Position numbers and translations under genes: made by a program
Part shown: piece by piece, positions 1-11,789 of the stretch
Layout of the letters: the number at the start of each line of letters is the position of its first letter
Position numbering within the stretch: position 1 is the stretch's first letter
The notes under the pieces: model-generated
The model's input: the letters and a program-made list of their open reading frames with translations, nothing else
Told to the model about the DNA's origin: nothing
The model's database searches: none
From: Allolobophora icterica
Taxonomy: Eukaryota > Annelida > Clitellata > Crassiclitellata > Lumbricidae
Assembly: GCA_963556255.1 (NCBI GenBank)
Contig: OY744613.1
Coordinates: 48,050,546-48,114,545, forward strand
Reading direction: 5' to 3'
DNA length: 64,000 bases

Positions 1-710
1 TAGGCAAACCATCTGGGCTTCAAATGGCATCTATATGGTATCTATATGGTACCAGGTGGTGTAAACCATATGTATACAATATAGATGCCAGATGCTTTAC
101 CAATCTGCATTCTATATAGAATCTATAATGTGATACAATATGGCAGGGATCCCTAGATTCATCTGGTTTGCACCCGACAGCCCATATTGAATGCATATAG
201 GCAAACCATCTGGGCTTCACATGTTATCTATATGGCATCTATATGGTACCAGGTGGTGTAAACCATATGTATACAATATAGATACCAGATGCTTAACCAA
301 TCTGCATTCTATATAGAATCTATAATGTGATCCCATATGGCAGGGATCCCTAGATTCATCTTGTTTGCACCTGACAGCCCATATTGAATACATATAGGCA
401 AACCATCTGGGCTTCAAATGGTATCTATATGGTATCTATATAGCACTAGGTGGTGTAAACCATATGTATACAATATAGATACCAGATGCTTTACCAATCT
501 GCATTCTATATAGAATCTATAATGTGATCCCATATGGCAGGGATCCCTAGATTCATCTGGTTTGCACCCGACAGCCCATATTGAATGCATATAGGCAAAC
601 CATCTGGGCTTGAAATGGTATCTATATGGTATCTATATAGCACTAGGTGGTGTAAACCATATGTATACAATATAGATACCAGATGCTTTACCAATCTGCA
701 TTCTATATAG
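1..710. repeat. Satellite, 197-bp unit (3.6 copies)
   Basis: The phrase aggcaaaccatctgggcttc recurs near 2, 199, 396 and 593, a 197-bp period. Units are nearly identical apart from scattered substitutions. Each unit contains the 92-bp monomer of the adjoining array plus about 105 bp of extra sequence carrying the motif gcagggatccctagattcat. The array runs off the left edge. Short ORFs in it are repeat artefacts. Confidence 0.9.
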
Positions 711-1350
711 AATCTATATTGTTTCTATATGTAACTAGCTGATCTACACCACATCTATACCATGTAGATGCCATCTGCTTTACCAATCTGCATTCTATAT
801 AGAATCTATATGGTATCGATATGTAACTAGCTGATCTACACCACATCTTTACCATGTAGATACCATCTGCTTTACCAATCTGCATTCTATATAGAATCTA
901 TATGGTTTCTATATGTAACTAGCTGATCTACACAACATCTATACCATGTAGATACCATCTGCTTTACCAATCTGCATTCTATATAGAATCTATATGGTTT
1001 CTATATGTAACTAAGTGGTCTACACCATATGTATATCATATAGATACCAGATGCTTTACCAATCTCCATTTTAGATAGAATCTATGTGGTTTCTACATGT
1101 AACTAGGTGGCCTACACCACATGTATACAATACAGATACAAGATGTTTTACCAGTCTCCATTCTATATAGAATCTATAAAGTTTCTATATGTAACTAGGT
1201 GGTCTACACCATATGTATGCTATATAGATACAATATGATGTGCCAATCTGCATGCCATATGCAATATACATGTATATAGTTCCTATATGTAACTAGCTTA
1301 TCTATACCACATGTATACTATACAGATACCAAATGGTTTAGCAATCTGCA
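690..1350. repeat. Satellite, 92-bp unit (about 7 copies, decaying)
   Basis: The phrase taccaatctgcattctatat recurs near 690, 781, 873, 965 and 1057, a 91-92-bp period, and is more diverged to 1350. Each unit is rich in tctatat and in short inverted motifs. It shares its core with the 197-bp units to the left, so both arrays come from one ancestral monomer. Confidence 0.88.
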
Positions 1351-1750
1351 TTTCAAACAGAATGCTCACCAGTAAACCATCTGTGGTCTATATAGCATCC
1401 ATGTGCATGCATCTTCTGTAAGTAATCAGGACATCTACAACATATGCACACATTGTAAAACACACATAGTCTGCTTATGTAGTTTCCATTTTGAATAAAC
1501 TTTATTTCACCACATATGGGAAACACAAAAAGAACACCCTCTACACAAAGGAGAAACAACAGAACAAATATGCACATACAATGAGAAAAAATAAGCAGCC
1601 CAACTAGCTGATAAGCAAATGCATTTCATAAACATTTATCCTTAAGTCACTAAAGTTACAATTTTCAATATATAATAGATTTCACAAAGTGTCTTTTGTC
1701 ATTGTACAAATAATGCTTGTAGTTTATTTAGTACAGTGTTAGTACTGTAG
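1351..1750. other. AT-rich spacer, no gene seen
   Basis: There is no coding signal or recognisable repeat here beyond the decayed edge of the satellite. Confidence 0.5.
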
Positions 1751-1751
1751 A

Positions 1752-2040
1752 TTAACGGTTCATGGACAAATGGTTCACGACAAATAGTTCATGGACAAAT
1801 GGTTAACAATCATCCAGCTTCTAGTTTGTGTTTTTTACATTGGACTACGAAAAAGCACTTGAGCTTTATTTTCATCAAACTAGAAGCTGGATGAGCGATG
1901 AAAATATAGCTCAAACTAGAAGCTGGAAGATCGATGAAAATAGAGCTCAAACTATAAGCCTGATTCTCGAAGAAAATATAGCTCAAACTAGATGCTGGAA
2001 GATCGTGAACCATTTGTCCATGAACCATCTGTCGTGACAC
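1752..2040. mobile_element. Small inverted-repeat element with 36-bp internal tandem core
   Basis: The left end holds ggttcatggacaaatggttc and nearby variants (1757-1806). The right end (about 2008-2040) carries its complement, gaaccatttgtccatgaacc. Between them lie about four ~36-bp units built on ctcaaactagaagctgg followed by a gatgaaaata block. The structure resembles a MITE or foldback element with a minisatellite core. Similar core units occur near 42.6 kb and 44.1-44.3 kb. Confidence 0.65.
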
Positions 2041-2331
2041 CAGATAAACTTGAACAATACTATCTAACATCAAAGTCAGCCTGAAACAACCAACAAATAT
2101 GAAAGCACCCATCAATCACTGTGTTATTTACTTTCAAAAACCTCCAAAATTTTCTGTTCCATGCATTTGTCAACCTTGCATAATTACTTATGGTAAATCA
2201 AACACATTCACATGCAAATACAAGTAGTGGCTCACAATGTGTTTTTAATAAATGCAAAAGAACAATTTCATCCATGTGTCCTTTAAAAAGCTATATTAAC
2301 AGACTTGTAAAATTTTCAAATTATTTCACTT

Positions 2332-3179
2332 GGCTCAGTTTAAACCACTGGCGTAAACTTGTCCAAAATATTGGGGGCATTTCATTATTCATTCTACACT
2401 TTTTGCATTAAATGTACAGTCCATCTAAATTATTGAGGGCACGTGCCCCGGCTGCCCTCCTAGAGTCTACGCTTATGGTTCAAACTGTCTCCTGCAGTCA
2501 AAATGACTTTTGCACATCAACTGTCACAGTATAACTGCTAAGTATTTTGCTTTTCAACACATGGCAAACTCAAACACTACTGGCAAATGCTTACACAAAT
2601 ATTTATGGGCACCAACTATCCTGAGCACCACAGATTTTTTTATACTGAACTTCATATCCATATAGGATACTCTAATTCACAAGTAAGTAACAATTATTTT
2701 CTACACAGAAGTCATTCTATCTATCAGATAACAATATTGTAATCCACAAAAACAACAAATAGCATAGGGATAACACCCCTCCTTGTCTGACACCGCAAAC
2801 TAATTTGAATATTCTAGAAAATACACAATTCCATCCTACAGCTGCAAACATCTACTAAACCAGTGTATCAAAATTATCAAAAATCTGTGTGAAATATTCT
2901 TCATCATTACTTTCAAACGCAAACATTTTGATTTACTCAACAGTAGACCTCAAGTTCTGTATAAATTGCTTTATCACAACCAATTTTCTTCCTAAATCCA
3001 GACTGAAGGCCAGAAGAACATAGATAACTGCTATAAAGCTCAAAAAGACACACCTCAAATAACTTCGCAATATTTCCACTACGTGTTATATAACAGTAGC
3101 TGCTACAAGATAGATCACCTTTTGAGTTTTCACAGGAGGAATTATTACGCCTCAACCAAAATCATTGGTACATATCCAT
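2332..3179. repeat. 848-bp tandem duplication, copy 1
   Basis: This stretch is followed head to tail by a copy offset by exactly 848 bp. The stretches I compared by eye, including the encoded 72-residue frame, are identical. It begins ggctcagtttaaaccactgg and ends catatccat. Such identity implies a very recent duplication or an assembly artefact. Confidence 0.93.
2470..3179 (-). pseudogene. Non-LTR retrotransposon reverse transcriptase relic (copy 1)
   Basis: Reading the minus strand in shifting frames gives hallmark pieces of a CR1/jockey/L2-type reverse transcriptase. LQSGFRKKIGCDKAIYT (about 2960-3010) matches the fingers-region block, and GVRQGGVLS (about 2780-2810) matches the conserved pre-palm block. 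Further downstream a MKFSIKKSVVL-like stretch resembles the region after the catalytic palm. Stops and frameshifts separate the blocks and no intact YxDD was found, so it is dead. The left 130 bp (2345-2475) is a separate interspersed repeat also seen at 36.5 kb. Confidence 0.7.
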
Positions 3180-4027
3180 GGCTCAGTTTAAACCACTGGC
3201 GTAAACTTGTCCAAAATATTGGGGGCATTTCATTATTCATTCTACACTTTTTGCATTAAATGTACAGTCCATCTAAATTATTGAGGGCACGTGCCCCGGC
3301 TGCCCTCCTAGAGTCTACGCTTATGGTTCAAACTGTCTCCTGCAGTCAAAATGACTTTTGCACATCAACTGTCACAGTATAACTGCTAAGTATTTTGCTT
3401 TTCAACACATGGCAAACTCAAACACTACTGGCAAATGCTTACACAAATATTTATGGGCACCAACTATCCTGAGCACCACAGATTTTTTTATACTGAACTT
3501 CATATCCATATAGGATACTCTAATTCACAAGTAAGTAACAATTATTTTCTACACAGAAGTCATTCTATCTATCAGATAACAATATTGTAATCCACAAAAA
3601 CAACAAATAGCATAGGGATAACACCCCTCCTTGTCTGACACCGCAAACTAATTTGAATATTCTAGAAAATACACAATTCCATCCTACAGCTGCAAACATC
3701 TACTAAACCAGTGTATCAAAATTATCAAAAATCTGTGTGAAATATTCTTCATCATTACTTTCAAACGCAAACATTTTGATTTACTCAACAGTAGACCTCA
3801 AGTTCTGTATAAATTGCTTTATCACAACCAATTTTCTTCCTAAATCCAGACTGAAGGCCAGAAGAACATAGATAACTGCTATAAAGCTCAAAAAGACACA
3901 CCTCAAATAACTTCGCAATATTTCCACTACGTGTTATATAACAGTAGCTGCTACAAGATAGATCACCTTTTGAGTTTTCACAGGAGGAATTATTACGCCT
4001 CAACCAAAATCATTGGTACATATCCAT
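3180..4027. repeat. 848-bp tandem duplication, copy 2
   Basis: This is the second copy of the preceding block. It continues at 4028 into the upstream part of the same reverse-transcriptase relic, so copy 2 is the natural continuation and copy 1 is the truncated extra. Confidence 0.93.
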
Positions 4028-4200
4028 AATGTACTCTACTGCAAATAGTAATGTTGGCCACTTACCTAACTGTATTGGGTGAGTACAGAACAGTTGTTCA
4101 GGTTCTATGCCATAAAAACGTGCAGCTTTACCGCATTTCAGTTCACATAAACATTTGATAAGGTTGAGATCTATAGATCTCACGTCTTCTTGACCAGCCT
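3318..4200 (-). pseudogene. Non-LTR retrotransposon reverse transcriptase relic (copy 2, longer)
   Basis: It has the same content as copy 1, and the coding similarity extends upstream past 4027 to about 4200 on the minus strand (a stretch ending in frame with GKWPTLLFAVEYIMDM). It carries frameshifts and stops and is inactive. It is the source locus of the tandem copy at 2332-3179. Confidence 0.65.
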
Positions 4201-4327
4201 AATGTTTTAGAAATTTATATAGTCAAGTACGCATCCCACAAATTCATCACTCAATTTCTTAATTGTAAAATATAAACATGGAGGTTATAAGAACACAATA
4301 TGCAGAGAAGTACTACACCCCTTAATG

Positions 4328-5995
4328 CAGTGCTTCCCAACCTTTTTTCAACCACGGCACACTTTCTAAGAACCATTGACCAGGCGGCACATTGCATTTA
4401 TGGTATAGGCCTACTTATTATATATAGGGGATGCTGGGTAGTGTAATGGTTAGCGCACTGGACTGTCAATCAAGAGATCGGGGGTTCAAATCCCTCAAGG
4501 CAGAAATTTTGTTAGAGATTTCTGTTCCACTTCCACCCCTAGCCAACTCAGCTATGAGTACACTGACCGTACACCGTCAGTGGGAGGATGGGATGGCGAG
4601 GGAGATAACTGGCCACCCGCCCTCATAATTTTATACCGAGGCTTAGAAAATGAAGTCGCTGACACTTACATACCCGTGGCTGCCTCAGGGCTAGCTTAAA
4701 GGACTGTTCTTCTATGCACAGTTATTAATATAGTTATTCTGAATACCCCTTAATTGTTACCTTATATATAAATTTGGTATATGCACTTATTCAGTTTAAT
4801 TTAGATAAAGTAACGTTTATTTATCCACTTAGCTACAATGTTTTATATCTATAACTTTGTATTAATGATGAAACAATGTCCTTATGTCGACGTCAATATA
4901 TAGGCCTACTGATAATCAGGAATTGTCAACAGTTCTTTTAAAAACCGGTATAACCGGGACAAATTAATTAAAAGCAGACTATAAACCAGAATGAAAAATC
5001 ATGGCTAATGAGACGGTTGACTTTGCAAAGAATGTGAAATTGTGTCAATATGAGCTTGAAGCGCGTTTGAAAAGCACACTCTTAGGTTTTTTAAACTAAC
5101 TGTAAACACCCTCTGTGTTTCGTTTTGATTTGTGTAATTCCCGAATAGGCCTTTTCACACAGGTAAGTAGTGCAGAAGGGCAGCAGTATGCCGACAACTT
5201 TGGCATATAACAAGGCGTAGGCCTATTCCTTCTTTATCACAATCCAGAAGTTTGTTAAATTGATTTTAGGTCTCAGTGTTCTGTCAGCTGCAATGCCAAT
5301 CAGCTGTTAATTTTCCGCAATCTGTAATTGGTGATGAAATGGGTTTCTGACTCAGTCTTTGTAAGAGACATTAAAACTTGGACAGAGGCCTTTGGTCTAA
5401 AAAGTGGGGGTACCAATTTCTTACACGCACGAAGCAAGGCGGAGACTGCGATCTCTGGGAAGGCATAATAATAAAAAAATTGATTGGCATTGTTCAAAAA
5501 GTGGGGTTACGGTACCACCCGGTCCAAAAGTGGGGGTATGGATACCACTCTTACCCCCACAAATTATGCCAATGAATTTGGAAAATAATATTATAACTTG
5601 TCTTCCAAATCTGATAAATGCTCAATAACAATGTCATGCAACACAACTGCACTTGGATCAACTTCAACTGCTCGAGGAAACATAGAAATTGAATTTGAAA
5701 ATACGATGACGCAAAGGTGCCTAATAATGAAGCTTACTAACAATGATGTCATAGACATAGAGTAACTAAGTACATTAGTTCATCGAATACTGTAGTTAGT
5801 AATGCAATACTCGGTGGTCTATGCAGACTCATAACCAGTCTGGTAAGAAATTATACTTGACTGCACCAATTTATCAGCATGGGACAGCGCATATTATGAT
5901 TGAGTAATATTATTGTCATTTAAAATTTCTGATTTCCGACATTCGGCCACGGCACACTTCTACCGCGCTCGCGGCACACATGTTGGGAAGCACTG
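4328..5995. mobile_element. Non-autonomous hAT-type transposon with 8-bp TSD
   Basis: The left end reads CAGTGCTTCCCAAC (4328-) and the right end is its complement, gttgggaagcactg (ending 5995). The direct repeat CCTTAATG flanks both sides (4320-4327 and 5996-6003). Ends of the CAGTG..TTCCCAA type with 8-bp target duplications are typical of hAT elements. Subterminal 'accacggcacac' motifs are also inverted (about 4350 and 5948). No transposase remains. A tRNA-derived SINE sits inside at 4427-4680. Confidence 0.9.
4427..4680 (+). repeat. tRNA-derived SINE, family A
   Basis: A pol III A box (tagtgtaatggttagcgcac, about 4439-4458) and B box (gggttcaaatccc, about 4482) sit in a tRNA-like head. 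A conserved tail follows (ccctagccaactcagctatg ... cagtgggaggatgggatggcg). Diverged minus-strand copies occur at 9218-9415 and 21895-22115. The head does not fold as a complete functional tRNA with a CCA-proximal acceptor stem, so I call it a SINE. Confidence 0.85.
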
Positions 5996-6009
5996 CCTTA
6001 ATGCACACA

Positions 6010-7060
6010 GTGCTGACAAATTAAAATACCAAAGGAATAAAATAAGTAACCAAGACATTCCAATTACTGATCACCAACTCAACAGGATCAAATTGTTGAT
6101 CGGTTAATATCATATCGATATAATTTTACAACTATCAAAAACACAAGTTGATGAAGAGGTCATTAATGTCAACCAAAAAGAGGTTTGACTAACCGCCTCG
6201 TGACAAGAAATGACACAAGACAAGAAAAGAACTCAATGTCCTGTTCCCTTAAGATTGAATGCAATGCTGTGTCCAACATAAGAATTTGTTGTGGGAGTTA
6301 CAGTGCTATCCTAGCTGCTGTCGATCATGCTGTCATCAGACTATGTTGTTTTTTCTTTCTCTGTCATGAGAGTTTGTAAAGACTGCAGCACATTTAAATC
6401 AGACTTCATTGTCCGTTACTGGCAAACTTCATGTTTTTACGCCTCCTACAATGCAACAAAGAGTTAACACAAAATTAAAAACCAGATGCTTCACCCAATA
6501 AGAAGTTAATTATTGACAATCATTGAGCACAGAGCATCCAAAGCACTTTTTCAGAAGAGGTGTAAGAATAATGCCAAGGAAACAGCTTTCATAGGTGAAG
6601 AAAAGATGAGTTCATTAAGAAGTGAATACACAGCAGAGTATGAATTTCACATTTTCTGATGTTTATTAATTAATTCAATTATGATATATGATATGATATA
6701 TGTTTATTTGGTAACCAAACTTTTTTCACAGATACAGCGAAACATACAATATTATATGCCAAAGTCTGGCTACATAGGAGGCCCATAATGGGTCAAATGA
6801 CCCCGCTACCAGCGCCACCTGGGTAGTAGGTAAGTAAGTGAAAATCAATCGATCATCCATCACTCTTAATACAGTGATAACTGAGTACTTAACTAAAGCC
6901 TGTAAGTATAACTATCGTTGTATGATGGTTTCATTGTTCTTAACTAGTACTTAACTACCGCCAAGATAATACAACCTGTGATCAATTGTGTGAACGTTTA
7001 TAGTGATTCTGTGGATTTTACTTCAGGGAAGTCCTAAGCTTATTCATGAGCAGTCACCTA
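6010..7060. other. Non-coding stretch with unclassified repeat debris
   Basis: No convincing gene is present. Near 6690-6850 a block with 'gtttatttggtaacc' and 'ccgctaccagcgccacctgg' next to (gtaa)n looks like an interspersed-repeat end, family unknown. Confidence 0.35.
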
Positions 7061-7590
7061 CATACATACTTTCATGCCCATTAGCCCACACACACATATT
7101 TATACCCACTTGCGCCCAAGAGCTTCAACTTGCTTATACCCCTTAAAACACTCATGCCTTTTCACTGCCCTACATAAAAATGCATGCATGTCAACAAACA
7201 TACATTCACTCTCACATACACACACACAAAAACCATGCTTACAAACACTTAAACATATATACATACACATAGATAAGCACATGTCCACACAAATTCCCAT
7301 ATACAATTATACATGCATACCCAACTACCGATCATACGTTCTCAGATCCATACTTGGAATTACCTATACCAGACCCTCTGTATAACCACACAATGCATCC
7401 ACACTGTGGACCACACTCCACAGACCCACTGCGAAAACAACGAAGCCCAACTGTGGACCACACTCCACATACCCACTGCGCATACAATGCGTCCGTGGCG
7501 TAGATTAATTACACAACAAGCCTATAGCATCAAATTACACAAAGACTTGCTTAACACTATAGATGCGACTGATGAATAATTTATATGATA
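7060..7590. repeat. CA/TACA-rich simple sequence and short direct repeat
   Basis: It is pyrimidine/adenine rich with cacacaca and acatacat runs (7080-7310). Two copies of ctgtggaccacactccaca (near 7402 and 7451) are followed by acccactgcg. ORFs here are low-complexity shadows. Confidence 0.5.
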
Positions 7591-8119
7591 ATTCACAAGA
7601 ATTCACAAGAATGCACTGCATGAGCATCATAGAGTAAGTTGCACCAGTTGAGAAGTAAAATACTTCATGGTAATTGTAAAATATTTCATATCAATGCATC
7701 TGTAAATTAGGTAATAACCAAAGTAGGCTACATCACTGCATCCCTAGGACAGGTTATAACAACAAAATCAATAAGCCAGCTACACAAAATTTAAAAAAAT
7801 TAACAATGCATCAATGGTGCATGTTACACCAATGCCTCATCAGCATCCACAAAGCGTCAACGAATCTGATATCCCTTTGCACTATAGGAGAGGTTACCAA
7901 CAAGGCTACCGTTTAGCAGATTACACAAGTGATAATAATATAAGGCAGTGTTAAACCGATAACTATAGCAGTATCTTGCACCTTAAGAAGCAAATCCCAA
8001 CAATAACCAAATCAACCACACATATAATTATATAAGTATGTATCACACATAACAATTACATAAAAACATATATAATTTTATAGATACATATATTTGTAAT
8101 TAGTAACTTCTACTGTGCT

Positions 8120-9215
8120 GGTGTCTACAGCACAAGGCATCAAACGATGGCACATCAAACCAAGCCTAATATTAGCAGGTCAGTATCCAGAAGATCAGTC
8201 CATTAGACAGAGATACAGCCTATGGTGAATAACCAATTTGAAAGACTAAGTTGAGAACGAAATGACACATGGGGCTGGGCAGAATAAACAGACAAAGGGA
8301 TAGAATTCCAAACAATAGGTCCTGCAAAAAGTCACTCACCAAGGACAGTTCTTGATTTTAGTATGACCCCACAAAGACAATCAGATGACCTCATTGAATA
8401 ATGATAAGACTGGAGAATAAGAACTGGTTTTAAGTATTGTGGCTGGTCAGAATTTGTAAACCATGAGACCCAATTTGAAAATAATACTTTGCTGAACAGG
8501 AAGTCAATGCAAAGATTTCAGCACATGGGTTACATGTTCAGATTAGGATGTATTAGTTATGGCTCTAGCAGCATTTGGTTGCTATGGCTCTAGCCAAAGA
8601 GTTCTTAAATCTCAGCACCTTATGCATATTTCACCTATTGATGCCAGTAAGAAGGAAGTTACAGTAATCTAGGCAACTAGCAACAAATTCATTTTCCAGA
8701 GATATCCTTGCAGACACGTCACGAATGAACGTATATGATGACTTACAAATGCTGTTTACACGACCAGTGTTATGTGAGAGACATGGTAGAAATGAAAACA
8801 ATGCCTAAGTTACAATAAGTGTCTGCCAGCTTAACAAATTGAGTCACCCAGTTTCAATGACTAAAGCTGATCATATTTTAAAAGCTGCTGTGCAGTGTCC
8901 AGTAACAGAAATTCATTATTTGATCGGTTAAAGAGTTTAGAGGCCACCACCCAAGAAGTTGCAAGACTTTAAGGACCATGACAGACTGTCAAATGAAATA
9001 CACATTTTAGCATTACCAGCATAGAAATGATAGCCCAGCGAATGATTTTCCAGCACTGTGCCTAGTGGTGTGGTATGTAAACAAAAGAAGACCAAGCACA
9101 AAGCCCTGTGGAACACCACATGCCAACAAGGCCCTAGATGAATAATTACCATTTAAATACACTGAGTACATGGACCAAGATAAGTAATAAACCAATTTAG
9201 TGCATTTTCTTAGCC
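8120..9215 (-). pseudogene. CR1/L2-type LINE relic (reverse transcriptase to C-terminus)
   Basis: The minus strand encodes, in broken frames, ACGVPQGFVLGLLLF (the conserved pre-catalytic block, about 9075-9125). FYAGNAKM follows where an active enzyme has F/Y-A-D-D, and near 8300 comes a C-terminal segment (GPIVWNSIPLSV) typical of the LINE ORF2 end. The active-site aspartates are lost and frames shift repeatedly, so it is inactive. A SINE of family A lies just upstream at 9218-9415. Confidence 0.75.
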
Positions 9216-9217
9216 TT

Positions 9218-9415
9218 GGCCAATCCTCTCCCTCGCCATCTCATTTTCCCACTGACCGTGTGCGATCAGTGTATTCATTATAGTTGAGTTGGCTAGGGGC
9301 ACAGATGGAACAGAAATCTTGAACCAAATGTCTGCCCCGACAGGGATTTGAAACCCCAACCTCTTGATTGGCAGTCCAGCGCACTAATCACTACACTATT
9401 GAGTACCCCATATAA
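9218..9415 (-). repeat. tRNA-derived SINE, family A (minus)
   Basis: This is the reverse complement of the 4427-4680 element. B box complement gggatttgaaacccc lies near 9350, A box complement gcgcactaatcactacacta near 9380, and the shared tail ttggctaggggcacag near 9290. Confidence 0.85.
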
Positions 9416-9489
9416 GAACTATATATAAATAAATATGTGTATATATATATTATATATGCGAGTTTTTATGTGTATAAGAGAGTGTTGGC

Positions 9490-9880
9490 ATTTTAACGAA
9501 GATCCCATCGTAAGATCCTCAGAATAGGATGGACGCAGAATATCAGCAATGAGGAATTATACAGAACAATCAGTCTGACCAAAATCTCATGCAAAAAGTT
9601 ATCCAAAGAAAGCTAAGACTGTTTAGATAATGGACATATCTGTAGAATGAAGGAGACAGAAAATTAAAACTTTTGTTTTTGGAATAATGGAAGGCCCAAA
9701 CAGAAGAGGATGACCTAACAGCGAATGGACAGATGACATTGAAGAATGGTGCGGAGCAAGTCTCCAGGTGCCACTTAGCACCGGACAGAATGGAGCACTT
9801 GAATAGACATTGTCAGGAGGGCATCAGACACCTACAGACGCTGAGCCCATGGTTATTGATGATGATGATGATTGCATATA
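9490..9880 (+). pseudogene. LINE C-terminal relic with (GAT)n tail
   Basis: Broken plus-strand frames give a stretch like EWTDDIEEWCGASLQV (about 9725-9770) preceded by a GHICRM-type segment. Both are typical of the region after the reverse transcriptase in an RTE/jockey-like LINE. It ends at a (gat)n run near 9855-9870. Several stops show it is dead. Confidence 0.6.
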
Positions 9881-10880
9881 ATTGAATATGCATACACAAA
9901 TTTTAAAAATCCACCAACATTTATTATTTTAACAAAGCAGAAACGTAAAAAATATATATATATATATATATATAGATATGCAGAAATATGTATTTATTCA
10001 CCCAAGTCAGAAAAATGTCATCAGGTTTAATACTATGGCAGCCTACAGACTTCTGAAACAGTTGGCGAATTTTCTGCCTTTAAGTCTTTAATTTGATAAA
10101 TCATGTACTTAGAACTTTCAGATATTGAAAGTCCAAAATAGTTTGAAGGGGCGGTCAGTACCATCAATGACTTTCAAAGGCCAGCCTCAATCTTATAAAC
10201 TTGCAGTACTTGTTCTCAAACCTTTACATGTGAAAAAGTTTTTTAAAATGTAAACATACAGCATATTTACATGCCTATTTCTGGCATAAGAATTTTAAAA
10301 ATCCACCAACATTTAGACCACAATTGCTAGGATTTTAAGGGTAGTCAGATAGGTTACCAGTCAGCTTTTAGTCATTAGCTCATATGGTTTGAACATTTCG
10401 GCAGTTCTCCTGTGGTGACCAGAATTAGATGGATAATTGTTAAAATTGAGCCAACAATAAATATTGTTGGAATATTCTGTTGAATATTCATAATTTTACT
10501 GCTAATCGCAAGTTTTGTCAAAAAACTACGGTGACTTTGGTGAAAGTGCTTGTTTGTTCTTCTAAAAAGCAGCAAAGCTTTTCTCGAGAAACTGTATGAA
10601 CCAGTGTTTAGCTCATCGATTGTGCCTGCATCTAACACAACTGTTGGACACGATTATAGTTAAAGATTAAATATGAGTGACAAGAAGCCACATCGCTAAT
10701 ATTTCTAGTGAAAATATATTGAAGTTTTAGCCTCAATTGTTACAGCATAAACGTCTCCTTGCTCTTACGGTAGCCGTGTGTGCTAGTATGATAACTTATA
10801 TTACTTATTCTATGGAAAACATTTCAGTAATAAAGTAGCATGGCCCAATCGAGTAACATAATATAGCTTGTTTCGGCCCT
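9881..10880. other. AT-rich spacer with (AT)n, no gene seen
   Basis: An (at)n tract lies at 9952-9974. 'ttttaaaaatccaccaacattta' occurs twice (about 9900 and 10290), suggesting a small duplicated repeat. The minus ORF at 10375-10638 has no recognisable family. Confidence 0.4.
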
Positions 10881-10904
10881 AGGTGCAAAATGTTTGGGAA
10901 CCAC
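10870..10904. mobile_element. Orphan hAT-like end
   Basis: The sequence tttgggaaccactg ending near 10904 has the form of a hAT right terminal inverted repeat. I found no matching left end with the flanking 8-mer ggttagag in the window. Confidence 0.35.
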
Positions 10905-11085
10905 TGGGTTAGAGCGATCACCTTGTAACACGAAGAGTATATGTTCAAGCCTCATGAGATGGTTACTGTGATGGGACCTTCAGCAAGACCTTAGACCACA
11001 ATTGCTAAGCACCATCAATTGATGCTTAGTCATTAGATATGGCACTTAAGAAATACATAATAATAATAATAAAAATAAAAATAAT
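10905..11085 (+). repeat. tRNA-derived SINE, family B, copy 1
   Basis: A tRNA-like head (ggttagagcgatcaccttgt ... gttcaagcctcatgag) is followed by a central block gggaccttcagcaagacctt, reminiscent of the 'gaccttgggcaagtc' core of CORE-type SINEs. It ends in (ata)n. A second copy lies 255 bp downstream. Confidence 0.7.
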
Positions 11086-11159
11086 TGCTCAATAGTAGCT
11101 ACACTCTGTCACAACCATGTGTGTACATGTTTGAAGTGCCTTTGAAAGTTGTGAGAAAT

Positions 11160-11325
11160 GGTAGCCAATTTGTTAGAGCGCTTGCAAAGTAACACGAAGA
11201 GCATGTGTTCAAGTCCCCCGAGATGGTAACTGTGTATGGACCTTCAGCAAGTCCTTCAATCACATTGCTCAGCGCCATAGACAAATGCTTGATCACTAGA
11301 TAAGGTAATAATAATAATAACAATA
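11160..11325 (+). repeat. tRNA-derived SINE, family B, copy 2
   Basis: Head tgttagagcgcttgcaaagt, B box gttcaagtcccccgag, core ggaccttcagcaagtccttc and (aat)n tail parallel the copy at 10905. Confidence 0.72.
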
Positions 11326-11699
11326 ATAATTCCTTAATATGAGCTATGCTCTGTATTCTGTAACAGCCTTGTGTGTGTAGTTTAACCATGTTGTGTCTTA
11401 GCATCACCTTTATCCTTTCCCAGGACTGGGAAAACCAAAAACAACAGTGCCGCAGTTAGCAAACATGGGCCCATATCAGTTGCCAAACATGGCACAATGC
11501 GGGCCAATTGAGCACCCAACTGTCTTCCGCGTTGTCTTCATGTATACCTGCCATGCTACCATACATTTTTAATCAAAGAAACTTTACTCTAGTAATGTGA
11601 TCCCACATAAAAAGATAATAAAACCTATTAAGATAAAAATTTCATTCATACACATGTTTACATGGAAACAAAAATTAATATACATTGAAATAAATATAC

Positions 11700-11750
11700 A
11701 TTAAAACAACTACACATACATACATACATACATACATACATACAGACACA
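11700..11750. repeat. (ACAT)n microsatellite
   Basis: A run of catacata repeats lies on the 3' side of the minus-strand LINE end that follows. Confidence 0.85.
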
Positions 11751-11789
11751 CAGACATAGCTACATTCAAACGTGCACACATACATACAA

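Noticed and set aside
4427..4510. Functional tRNA gene
   Set aside because: A and B boxes are good, but the acceptor stem does not pair convincingly, and related diverged copies with a shared tail show it is a SINE. The same holds for 39548.
7074..7385. His/Thr-rich 103-residue ORF
   Set aside because: It is encoded by CA/CATA-rich simple sequence without any domain.
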